Assembly (NCBI GenBank): GCA_009779115.1
Contig: WREX01000007.1
Coordinates: 1 to 38,663 of the forward strand
Origin: Propionibacteriaceae bacterium
GTDB taxonomy: Bacteria > Actinomycetota > Actinomycetes > Propionibacteriales > Propionibacteriaceae
Direction of reading: 5' to 3'
DNA length: 38,663 nucleotides
Of this stretch, positions 1-8,139 are shown in pieces. The notes under the pieces are model-generated. The model made no database searches. It was not told the DNA's origin and saw nothing but the letters and a program-made list of their open reading frames with translations. Position 1 is the first letter of the stretch. Each line of letters begins with the position of its first letter. Made by a program: the position numbers and the translations under genes.

Positions 1-20
1 CAACCCCGGAGAATCCTGGC

Positions 21-100
21 ATTGGAAAGCCTTGCCGCTAAACGCTCAAACTGGAAAAACTTGCCACCCGAAACTGGAAACTTCCTAACGCTCACACTGA
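21..100. repeat. Imperfect tandem repeats, possible IS end
   Basis: A unit like ACTGGAAAAACTTGCC occurs three times in degraded form: ATTGGAAAGCCTTGCC at 21-36, ACTGGAAAAACTTGCC at 50-65 and ACTGGAAACTTCC at 73-85. AACGCTCA-A/C-ACTG is repeated at 41-53 and 87-99. Multiple short repeats at an end are typical of some insertion sequences, for example IS21-type multiple terminal repeats. No transposase is visible, so an IS boundary is inference only. Confidence 0.25.
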
Positions 101-336
101 CAAAAAAGAACCTACGTCACACACCGGGTGCCTGCGGCGAGGTGGATCCTCAGAGTCGAAAGAGTGCTCCAACGCCGCGCTGCAATGAAGACCTCCACAA
201 CCGCCGCCCCGGCCCACCAACGGAATCCTGGAACACCCCTCAGCGGAACAATGGCACACCCCACGACAGAAAATCGGAGCTCTAAGACTGTGCGACGTAA
301 ACTGAATCAAGGTTCGGAGCACTCCTCTGAGAACTG

Positions 337-354
337 GTGTATCAATTGATTCAC
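337..354. promoter_or_regulatory. 18-bp near-perfect palindrome
   Basis: GTGTATCAATTGATTCAC is symmetrical except for one mismatched pair (340/351). The form fits a dimeric regulator's operator, but no promoter or regulator gene can be tied to it. Confidence 0.2.
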
Positions 355-402
355 GGGAGGGGTTCGTTTGGCATGGAAAACATACAATTGTTCTAGTGGC
401 AT

Positions 403-1851
403 CTATTTATCCCCGCGCCAAACAAGAATTCCAGCAGATAACGCCAGACCCTTTGTCTCCCAACCATGCAAATCAATCTGGGGACTTCTCCTGATGTCCC
501 CAGCACTGACACCCTGTTTGTTTGTTGACCTGGAGAGGGAGTGGTCTCGTGTCAGAACGGTTTCAAAGCGAACTGAGAACTCACGGCCACTCCACTGAAG
601 TTTCAAGGTCTGTGTTGGATAGATATCTTGTCCGAAAAAGTTCTGGGACATCCTCCCCATTAACCCGCTTGAGAAACTGACCAAGGTGCCCGAAACAACA
701 CATACATCTAAGTGAATCAGTGGACTAACTCGACGATAGGTTATCTCCAATTCACATCCCTCAGGGGTTACTTGGAAACCTGTGACGTGAACATTCCAAG
801 GCCAACTTGCTTGAACTGGCCCAACACGCAACTGTCCGTCCGGAGTCACGGCTGGAGGCCCGTGCATGCGTTCCAGTATGTAGGCTTGCAACATACGATG
901 CAGCGAACTCTTCACCACAAGATTCGGATCAAGCATAGTTGCTGATCTACCGAGAAGACCATCCATCGCAACCAAATCCAGGTTTGATTCAGGTATTCGG
1001 GAAGGCCCAGTTCCCAGGAAATCTAAGAACTCAAGCTGGGCTACGGCTGGCAGTGTGCCGTTTGCCGGAACATCCCGGTCAAGCATGCCCTCCACTTTTC
1101 TAACAAGATTAATATCGTATTTTTGACCATGCTTACCGCGCGGTCCCCTGGCCATTCTCAAGGCAGCAGAATTCTGTCCACTCAGACTGGACTCATCTGC
1201 TCGAAACCTAAAGTAATATAAGGTCTCTGCGATAAACCCAAATTTGCTGCCATTAAGTTTGGTGACTTTCCTCGAGAAGTCACGATCCTCGTTCATCTTT
1301 TGTCCATCCACAAATGTAACGTTCCCGATTGCCGAACGCCTCCATACACCCGTATTGACATTAGACACCAAGCGAAATGCGTCCGGTTCAACTGACAGAT
1401 CAATGACTCTTGTTCCACGAGCAATGTGAGGGGGATACCTCGGTTCAATACCACTGAGATCGCCAAAATACTGACTTGCAACGCGCACCATGGGCACTTC
1501 TGGATGACTATCTAAAAAACCATGACACTTGGCATACATCCCATCTGCCAGGTAGTCGTCCTGATCAATGAAGGATACGAAAGGTGTTTGAACCGCCATC
1601 AAGCCGATATTACGTGGTGTTGCAGGCGACCCACTGGTTTCTTGGGTGCGAACGTAAGTGACGCGATCAGGAAATCGTGATACGAATTCTATGGTTTTGA
1701 TAGCACCATCCGTGGAACAGTCATCCACGCAAATGACACGGATAGGAATATTGGCATCACAGAATCCCTCTTGGGCCGTAAGTGACTCAAATGCTTGACC
1801 AATCCACAGGTCGGCATTATAGATCGGGAACACAACCGTCAACCACGCCAT
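403..1851 (-). CDS. Family 2 glycosyltransferase with C-terminal extension
   Basis: A 482-residue cytoplasmic GT-A glycosyltransferase, predicted to move a sugar from a nucleotide donor to a growing glycan. The N-terminus has the usual first strand (VVFPIYN, about 6-12), the VDDCSTDG donor loop (42-49) and an acidic IDQDDY metal-binding motif (95-100). About residues 330-482 form a separate part that looks beta-rich, has no catalytic motif and resembles the accessory domains on other proteins of this locus. The ATG at 1851 is preceded by AGAGGA at a good distance. It is transcribed away from the FrhB-like gene at 2099, so the two share an upstream region. Donor and acceptor cannot be read from the sequence. 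Confidence 0.9.
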   Translation of the reverse strand: MAWLTVVFPIYNADLWIGQAFESLTAQEGFCDANIPIRVICVDDCSTDGAIKTIEFVSRFPDRVTYVRTQETSGSPATPRNIGLMAVQTPFVSFIDQDDYLADGMYAKCHGFLDSHPEVPMVRVASQYFGDLSGIEPRYPPHIARGTRVIDLSVEPDAFRLVSNVNTGVWRRSAIGNVTFVDGQKMNEDRDFSRKVTKLNGSKFGFIAETLYYFRFRADESSLSGQNSAALRMARGPRGKHGQKYDINLVRKVEGMLDRDVPANGTLPAVAQLEFLDFLGTGPSRIPESNLDLVAMDGLLGRSATMLDPNLVVKSSLHRMLQAYILERMHGPPAVTPDGQLRVGPVQASWPWNVHVTGFQVTPEGCELEITYRRVSPLIHLDVCVVSGTLVSFSSGLMGRMSQNFFGQDIYPTQTLKLQWSGREFSVRFETVLTRDHSLSRSTNKQGVSAGDIRRSPQIDLHGWETKGLALSAGILVWRGDK

Positions 1852-2098
1852 CAGTCATCCTCTTATTTCAAGTGATCATTCAAAGGGGGCAATAGAGCCA
1901 TCCAGTTGCAAGAATAAGCTAGTATGATACCATTATCATTTTGGATTGGCGCACATTCCTCCTTGAGTAATGAACAACAGACCACCAGCATCAATGTCTC
2001 ACCCTCACTCATTCGGGTGAAACCCAATGTCAGCCCAAATCCTGCGACTCAAGGAGTTCGATTGAAGACCTTGCCATCGCCCCTACTGCGGAGAAAGC
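1852..2098. promoter_or_regulatory. Divergent intergenic region with small palindrome
   Basis: A 247-bp gap between two divergently transcribed genes, so it should hold both promoters. It contains ATGATA-CCAT-TATCAT (1924-1939), a perfect 6-bp inverted repeat that could be an operator. TATGAT at 1923-1928 could be a -10 element, but no well-spaced -35 was found. The GGAG at 2090-2093 is the Shine-Dalgarno for the gene at 2099. Confidence 0.35.
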
Positions 2099-3859
2099 AT
2101 GATTTTTCGGGCGCTGAGTCCAGCCACTGAAGCCACATCCCCAGGAAATCAGAATTTATCGGATGCTAGACTAACGTTCATGCCTGATGGCACCGAAAAA
2201 AACAGCAAACAAGATGCCAAACGTATAGGTCGTCGGAGCAGTCTGCCTGATACTCCATGGCGGTGGGACACCCTGGGTGACAACCCGGAATGTATGGGGT
2301 GTGCGGGGTGTGTAGCGGCCTGTCCATTCGATGCTCTGTCAATGGGTAGCGATGCTCTTGGGTATTTTCGGCCTATCTTGGACCCATCGAAATGCCCTGA
2401 GTGTGGACTCTGTGTGCGGATGTGCCCGGCCATAGTACTTCCTAAAAAACCGTCTCAAGAGATGCCGCAGTTGTATGCGTTTGTTGGTGCTAATCCGGAT
2501 GAGGTGCGAAACAGCACATCTGGTGGTATTTTTCCCCTACTCGCCAAGGCAGTCCTGGATCAGGGCGGGAAAGTGGTCGGCACCCAGTGGACGAAGGAAT
2601 TGGGCGCTGAGAGTGTCATCATTGATGCCGTCGATCAAATCAAGCCACTTCAGAAATCGAAGTATGTGCAGCCGTGGACCGGTTCAACATTCCGATCAAT
2701 CCAGGAAGAGTTGAAGGCTGGACTCCTGGTCCTGTACACAGGCCTGCCTTGTCAGTGTGCAGCGTTGCGAGCATTTTTACACAAGTCGTACAGCAATTTG
2801 TTTGTTGTTGACATCCTCTGCGGTATGGCACCTTCAACGGCATATTTCCAGTCCTACGTTGGTGAGACGTGGGGAAAGGACAACGTTGCCCAGTACGAAT
2901 TTAGATACAAGTCTGAGCAAGCAAAGTGGCACGAGCACGCAGCGAAGGTGACGATGCGCAATGGCCAAGTAACGGTTGTTGACCGATGGTCTGATCACTA
3001 TCAACTCATGTACCACGACCACACCATGTCACCTAACCACTGCGAACACTGCACGTACCAAGCTGTTCCCCGATATGGAGACCTGAGCATCGGTGACTTC
3101 TGGGGTATCACTCAACACGACCGAGCGATTCCGACAGCAAATGGCGTCAGTGCCATACTGGTGAACACTCCCAAAGGGCAAAAATTGCTTGATCTTGTTA
3201 AACCTGATGATACAACTATCTTAAAGGAGGAACCCCTAGACTATCTGGGTCAGAACGGATACGCGATTCAAGGCGGGCATGGTTTCGCCTCCCTACATCG
3301 GGATGCCTTTGTCGAAGCTTTTCGAACGACACAATCATTCGAGGCCGCCTACGCTGCCGCTAGGCAAGGGGCCGGCATCAAGTCGACTATTGACAACGCA
3401 ACTCGGCGTAGGAATTTTCGGTCTCTTACGCCACTTCACTTTGATTCCCGAGAGACTCATGTCGTAGCTGATCAAGATTCATGGGCCGTGGAGTGGCAGA
3501 ATGATGCGATCACATTCACAGTACATCCCGATGCCGTACGTAAGGGCAATCACGCGGCGTTTCGATTACCCGCAGCACTTGAACCTTCACAAGCCTACAT
3601 ACTTCGTGTGAGTGGTGATGTGACAACGAATCATGTGGAGTTCTCTCTTCACGTCAAAAATTCGACGACGGGTGAATTCAAGGTAGTCCGACGGCTCCTC
3701 ATGGACGGTCACCACGCTCGTTCGTTCGATGAGTCGATATTTCTCCAACTTCCTGGACCGGGATTTGACGAGATCATGATCGCGTCCTCACATGTGTACG
3801 GGCCGGGCGCAACCGTTGCATTTCGTCGGGTCCAACTTCAGATGGCAACAGCACAGTAG
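2099..3859 (+). CDS. FrhB/F420-dehydrogenase beta-like ferredoxin-domain protein
   Basis: A 586-residue protein. Residues 65-109 carry two ferredoxin-type clusters (C65, C68, C71, C75 and C99, C102, C105, C109), predicted to bind two [4Fe-4S] centres. The middle has hallmarks of the coenzyme F420 hydrogenase/dehydrogenase beta family: NSTSGG, GLPCQC and a later CEHC...GDLSIGDFWG. Members of this family inside glycan clusters, next to pyruvyltransferases, are thought to act in sugar modification rather than hydrogen metabolism; the reaction is not established. Residues from about 455 form an added beta-rich domain. The start is supported by GGAG 5 nt upstream. The stop lies 12 nt before the pyruvyltransferase, so the two are very likely co-transcribed. 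Confidence 0.88.
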   Translation: MIFRALSPATEATSPGNQNLSDARLTFMPDGTEKNSKQDAKRIGRRSSLPDTPWRWDTLGDNPECMGCAGCVAACPFDALSMGSDALGYFRPILDPSKCPECGLCVRMCPAIVLPKKPSQEMPQLYAFVGANPDEVRNSTSGGIFPLLAKAVLDQGGKVVGTQWTKELGAESVIIDAVDQIKPLQKSKYVQPWTGSTFRSIQEELKAGLLVLYTGLPCQCAALRAFLHKSYSNLFVVDILCGMAPSTAYFQSYVGETWGKDNVAQYEFRYKSEQAKWHEHAAKVTMRNGQVTVVDRWSDHYQLMYHDHTMSPNHCEHCTYQAVPRYGDLSIGDFWGITQHDRAIPTANGVSAILVNTPKGQKLLDLVKPDDTTILKEEPLDYLGQNGYAIQGGHGFASLHRDAFVEAFRTTQSFEAAYAAARQGAGIKSTIDNATRRRNFRSLTPLHFDSRETHVVADQDSWAVEWQNDAITFTVHPDAVRKGNHAAFRLPAALEPSQAYILRVSGDVTTNHVEFSLHVKNSTTGEFKVVRRLLMDGHHARSFDESIFLQLPGPGFDEIMIASSHVYGPGATVAFRRVQLQMATAQ

Positions 3860-3871
3860 AGAGAGTTAATC

Positions 3872-5440
3872 ATGGGGTATGACATAGGAATAGTGGGTTG
3901 GTGGTATGGAGACAACTATGGTTCAATGGTGACCTATTATGCCTTGCACGATGTATTGTCAACAATAGGCTTCTCCACAGCGATGATCCCCTCAGGGTCA
4001 AGGCAAGAACCCGTTCAGCCACTTCCTAACACCTACCCTATTCGCTTTGCTCGGGAACACTATGCCGTTGTTGAACGCAGAACAAAACAAGCGATGGGCG
4101 AACTGAACAACGAGTTCCAGGCCTTCCTCTGCGGTAGCGACCAACTCTGGAATCCAACTATCGACATTGTCGACGACGAGAACTTTCTTTCTTTTGCCGA
4201 CGATGGAAAACTACTTGTTTCGTACGCCACGTCCTTCGGCGGCAATGCCATGGACGCCCGCTGGAAGAAACCCGTCATCCAAAGAAACATCAAGAACCTT
4301 CAGCGCTTCGATTCGGTCTCGGTCCGAGAGGATTACGGGGCAAAAATCGCTCGGGATGTGTTCGGTGTCACAGCCACATCCGTACTTGATCCAGTTTTCT
4401 TGGCAGGTCGTCCCGCCTTCGACAAACTCATCTCGGCCCCACCGATCACGGATCCTGGTGACACACTCTTCGCATTCATCCTGGATCCCACAGTAGAGAA
4501 ACGCGACACCGTCGAGCGAATTTCCCGGCAACTCGGCCTTGGAAGAATTGCCGTCATGACTGGAGCCGACCCACGGACTTTTCACGTGCTCCGCGACATC
4601 TTTGACACCCATCAGGTCCTTGATGTCATCGGAATGGATTTGTTCTTGGGTCTTATCTCGCAGTCTGCTTATATTGTGACTGATTCCTTTCATGGAACAT
4701 GTCTTTCATGGATTTATCAACGTCCATTTTCCTCATTCTTCAATGAGAAACGGGGATCAGATCGATTCGTGTATCTCATGGATCTCCTGGGGATGGAGAG
4801 TCGGCGCGTTGAAGTCGGCGCTTCAACTCAATCGCTTGCTGAAAATGGCAACGTCTCCTTTGATCTTGATTTCTCTGCGTCACGTGAACGCGTCGCACTC
4901 GAAGCAACGCGTTCTCTGTTCTGGTTGCAGCAAGCCCTGAAGCCACTTGGTGCACCACATGTGCAACCACCTGCAGAACGGAAGAACTCTGAGATCCACG
5001 AGGCAGGTGATGTTCGATCCATTTTTGACGTGGCACCTGTTCACACTCGCGTGAGGTTGGTCTCGGATTGGTCCTCATGGATAGACGAGAAGGGGATCGG
5101 CCTGAAGGTGACCCGACACGATCACGAGGGAGCCCAGCACTGGGAGTTTCCATTAGACCAACCTTTGCTTCAAGGTTTCGAGTACGAGGTCGTCATCGAC
5201 TACACCGTCGAAGAGGGTGCTGTTGAGGCGGCGTGGTCGCTCCAGGCTTCACATACGACTAATAAGCCCCTTGTTATCACTGCGGAACCCACAACCACAG
5301 AGGACGCTGCACCCATTTCCACGAGGATTCAGATTCGTGACGCTGGTGTGGACACCCTGGTCCTCAACGTGAGACTGACAACTAGCGGGTCAGCAATCAT
5401 CATTGTCCGAAGGCTCAGCATCGAACAAGTTGCGCTCTAG
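3872..5440 (+). CDS. Polysaccharide pyruvyltransferase with C-terminal beta module
   Basis: A 522-residue protein of the WcaK/CsaB-like family, which transfers a pyruvyl group from phosphoenolpyruvate to a sugar, usually as a ketal that adds negative charge. Visible motifs are an N-terminal DNYGS...TYYAL loop, GSDQLWNP (88-95) and DSFHG (271-275), so the catalytic core (about 1-350) looks intact. Residues from about 370 form an extra beta-rich domain with the same W-x-F...L...Y-x-V-x-I pattern as the end of the preceding FrhB-like protein. The start lies 12 nt after the upstream stop, with AGAGAG as a weak ribosome site. The acceptor sugar is unknown. Confidence 0.9.
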   Translation: MGYDIGIVGWWYGDNYGSMVTYYALHDVLSTIGFSTAMIPSGSRQEPVQPLPNTYPIRFAREHYAVVERRTKQAMGELNNEFQAFLCGSDQLWNPTIDIVDDENFLSFADDGKLLVSYATSFGGNAMDARWKKPVIQRNIKNLQRFDSVSVREDYGAKIARDVFGVTATSVLDPVFLAGRPAFDKLISAPPITDPGDTLFAFILDPTVEKRDTVERISRQLGLGRIAVMTGADPRTFHVLRDIFDTHQVLDVIGMDLFLGLISQSAYIVTDSFHGTCLSWIYQRPFSSFFNEKRGSDRFVYLMDLLGMESRRVEVGASTQSLAENGNVSFDLDFSASRERVALEATRSLFWLQQALKPLGAPHVQPPAERKNSEIHEAGDVRSIFDVAPVHTRVRLVSDWSSWIDEKGIGLKVTRHDHEGAQHWEFPLDQPLLQGFEYEVVIDYTVEEGAVEAAWSLQASHTTNKPLVITAEPTTTEDAAPISTRIQIRDAGVDTLVLNVRLTTSGSAIIIVRRLSIEQVAL

Positions 5441-6116
5441 CGGAAGCCTTTCCCATGCCGAGGCACAGTGAGTCCGAGACCTCAGCAAGGCCCAGGAACC
5501 ACTGCCACTTCACCAAACCTGACACCTATACAAGCCCCGCTGCTCTACGACGCCAGACTCGATAGTTGGCCAGCCCTCTCCCCCTGTAAATGACCGAGCT
5601 GACTCTCACCTCCGAACTCAGGAAACGCATGGTCCACCACCGGTCTGCTCCTTCGCCGAGACACACTCTCTTGTTTGGTCAAGGAATTCGGGGTCAACTA
5701 AAAAATGACATGGTGAGTAACAGGCACCGACACACTCAACAACAGCTAACAGAATCTTCAAACTATATTTGGCTAGCATAAACACTCAGTTAAGACATAC
5801 TATTTCAACCAGCACCGAGGCGATCAGGAAGCACAGACACTCCCAACTATAGATATTAAAAAAAACAGAAACAATGATTTACTAGTATATTTACTCTACT
5901 GAGGCGCACCATGTCAACTTCCAACGGGGCATCGGGCTGTTTTAAAATTTCGAAATTAAGATCAAAATATGTTGGAATCGTTTATCGTCGGATGATAGAG
6001 TTTCTTGGAAAGTCGATATCGTATGACAAGGCAACCTTTGTCTTTGCCGGCTGATAGCCCTGTGGCAATGGGATTCGATTTCCGCGCTATGGATCAGAGC
6101 AGTTCAGGAGATCCGA
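5441..6116. other. AT-rich intergenic region
   Basis: 676 bp between two plus-strand genes. The second half (about 5800-6010) is notably AT-rich, with an A8 run near 5848, and probably holds the promoter of the gene at 6117. A 47-codon frame at 5911-6054 is the only possible gene. No convincing terminator hairpin was found after 5440. Confidence 0.4.
5911..6054 (+). CDS. Possible 47-residue small protein
   Basis: A short frame starting at ATG 5911 with GAGG six bases upstream and ending in TGA at 6052-6054. The product is basic in its middle, has one cysteine, and shows no signal peptide, membrane segment or known motif. It lies 62 nt upstream of the methyltransferase/GT61 gene and could be a leader peptide, a small protein or chance. 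The ribosome site is the only positive evidence. Confidence 0.22.
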   Translation: MSTSNGASGCFKISKLRSKYVGIVYRRMIEFLGKSISYDKATFVFAG

Positions 6117-7982
6117 ATGAATCGATCAGTGATCATCAACAAACTGTTGGAAAAAAGCACAAGCAGACGGTATCTCGAGATAGGTGGAGAAAGTGGAGCA
6201 AATTTCCTGTCTGTGCGAGCGAAGGACAAGGTCTGCGTCAATCCAAGGACACCGTCAGAACAGGTGACCTCTCGTCTCGGACCACATGTCCACTATCATC
6301 TCATCTCTAGTGATATGTACTTCAGTGAAAACCCTTCAACCGAGTTTGACGTGATACTGGTGGATGGTCTCCACGATGAGCAGCAAGTCCTGGCCGACAT
6401 CACTAACAGCTTGGATCACATCTCTGCTCATGGTTTTATCGTGTGCCATGATTGCCTTCCGCGCGACAAGACATGCCAACTTAACCGCAACGATTTCGAG
6501 CAGGTTTGGCAACAGGCAATCCGGGATAAAGCGCCATTTCACGCGGGTTGGACAGGTCCCGTCTGGAGAGCGATAGTCAGGATGAGAATGAGTCGGAAAG
6601 ACCTCGTCATTTTCACGCTGAATTGTGACTGGGGATGCGCTGTGATCACCCGTGGGGAACCGGACCATCTCCTCGCCACTGATACACTTCCAGACTATGA
6701 ACAATTTGCAGAGAACACAGACTATTATCTGAATCTAAAAGACCCCACCTATCTGTATGAGTTCATTTTCAAACAACGCGGCCAACCCGTTCCACGACTG
6801 TATGTGGAGGACTATGCTTCAGAAATCGAGTACCTTGCCAAGGACAGATTCTTGCCCGACGTGACCAGTTCACAGTCAATATCCCATGGAGTTATCCTCC
6901 CGTGCATTCCCGCTTCTCCAACCACCCGAGTGACGTATTTGGGCGGAGTGGTTGACAACCGCCAGCACTTTGTCGCTGGCCTTGCGAGAACTCAGAATAA
7001 CGCGACCAGGCCCCGCACCATCATCAATTCATACCCCTATGACCAAGAAAAAGTTCTCCACAGCGATGAAATAGTCTTGTTCGGAGGTGGGGTATGGGGC
7101 CACTTTGGCCATGTTTTAGTGGATGCTTTAAGTCGACTCTGGTGGCTGGCAAGAAATCCACAATACACCGGCAGAGTTGCGTACGTCCTGATGGGAACAA
7201 GGTTACTTTATAGACCATTTGTCGACATAATGGCCTTGCTAGGAGTCCCCGAAGAAAAAATTCTCATTGTTGAACAACCAACTCAGTTTTCCGAGATCCT
7301 AGTCCCCGATCAGACCTTCTTCTCTTACGATAGTGGGTATAAAGAGAAGTTTACAGAGATCTTCCACACAATCAGGGATCAGGTCCGACCTGGAAACCTC
7401 AGCAAAGTGTATTTGACGCGAACACAACTCACCAAGCAAGACACTGTTAACGAGGAATACTTCGAAACATTCTACAGAAACCATGGATGGAACATTGTCG
7501 CGCCAGAAAAGTTGTCGGTAGCCGAACAAGTTTCGATGATTGCTGGAGCTGATGAACTCGCCTGCGTTGAAGGGACTCTATCGCATCTTGTATTATTCGC
7601 GAAAGAAGATGTGAAACTCACTATTTTAAAACGCACTTCCGCTCACACTGTTCCCCAATCAATCATCAACCAAGCCACTGGAATAGACGTCACCTACGTT
7701 GATGTGAGTATGAACTTTCTGCCCACAAGCCATGCCACAGGAGCATTTCTCATGGGGCCAACACCCTTTTTCCGGCAATACGCTTGGGACCAATACCAAG
7801 AATCTGTGCCAGACTTCGACATTGATTCGTATGTCGCTGACTACATCAGAGTATGGGTTAGAAGACACGGTTCGTCACGAGGAGGATTCGGATACATACG
7901 CAATCGCACCCCAGTCGACTTCGTAGAATCTCTGAGCAAATACGTCTCAGGCCACATGGTCGACAGAAAAACAATCATCTGA
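6117..7982 (+). CDS. SAM methyltransferase fused to GT61-like glycosyltransferase
   Basis: A 621-residue two-domain protein. Residues 1 to about 200 read as a class I SAM-dependent methyltransferase: glycine-rich motif I at 19-30 (YLEIGGESGANF) and DVILVDGLHD (78-87). About 260-600 read as the DUF563/GT61 fold: GVWGHFGHVLVD (325-336), a VYLTRTQ strand near 431, and an A-PEKLS..EQ segment before the C-terminal strand. The pairing suggests transfer of a sugar and O-methylation of the same unit, but order and substrates are unknown. The ATG is preceded by AGGAG about 8 nt upstream. It converges on the galactofuranosyltransferase gene ending at 8140. Confidence 0.85.
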   Translation: MNRSVIINKLLEKSTSRRYLEIGGESGANFLSVRAKDKVCVNPRTPSEQVTSRLGPHVHYHLISSDMYFSENPSTEFDVILVDGLHDEQQVLADITNSLDHISAHGFIVCHDCLPRDKTCQLNRNDFEQVWQQAIRDKAPFHAGWTGPVWRAIVRMRMSRKDLVIFTLNCDWGCAVITRGEPDHLLATDTLPDYEQFAENTDYYLNLKDPTYLYEFIFKQRGQPVPRLYVEDYASEIEYLAKDRFLPDVTSSQSISHGVILPCIPASPTTRVTYLGGVVDNRQHFVAGLARTQNNATRPRTIINSYPYDQEKVLHSDEIVLFGGGVWGHFGHVLVDALSRLWWLARNPQYTGRVAYVLMGTRLLYRPFVDIMALLGVPEEKILIVEQPTQFSEILVPDQTFFSYDSGYKEKFTEIFHTIRDQVRPGNLSKVYLTRTQLTKQDTVNEEYFETFYRNHGWNIVAPEKLSVAEQVSMIAGADELACVEGTLSHLVLFAKEDVKLTILKRTSAHTVPQSIINQATGIDVTYVDVSMNFLPTSHATGAFLMGPTPFFRQYAWDQYQESVPDFDIDSYVADYIRVWVRRHGSSRGGFGYIRNRTPVDFVESLSKYVSGHMVDRKTII

Positions 7983-8139
7983 CTGAAGACACAAAAACTT
8001 TATCCGCGCGTTGCTTGACCTGGGTTCCGGGTTTGAGATAGCTCAGAGGGCTGTGGAGAATGTGTTAGTACAGCCATGTCAACGCACAATCCGTTTCGAA
8101 GAGCACGGTCATTTGCTGATTAACAGGCGGCTAGACTCG
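7983..8139. other. Convergent intergenic gap
   Basis: 157 bp between two converging genes. I found no convincing hairpin with a U-tract and no open frame worth reporting. Confidence 0.4.

Larger units (their letters stand above)
1..402. other. Left-edge region without a convincing gene
   Basis: I see no coding sequence here. The open frames in this stretch lack ribosome binding sites and recognisable domains. It holds two non-coding signals described separately: imperfect repeats at 21-100 and a near-perfect palindrome at 337-354. It lies downstream of the minus-strand glycosyltransferase that ends at 403, and no clear terminator was found. Confidence 0.5.

Noticed and set aside
2099-3859. 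F420-reducing hydrogenase subunit in energy metabolism
   Set aside because: No other hydrogenase subunits are present. The neighbour is a pyruvyltransferase and the protein has an added beta module, as in glycan-locus members of the family.
5590-5781. 63-residue open frame
   Set aside because: No Shine-Dalgarno, no domain, and it lies in a gap with mixed composition.
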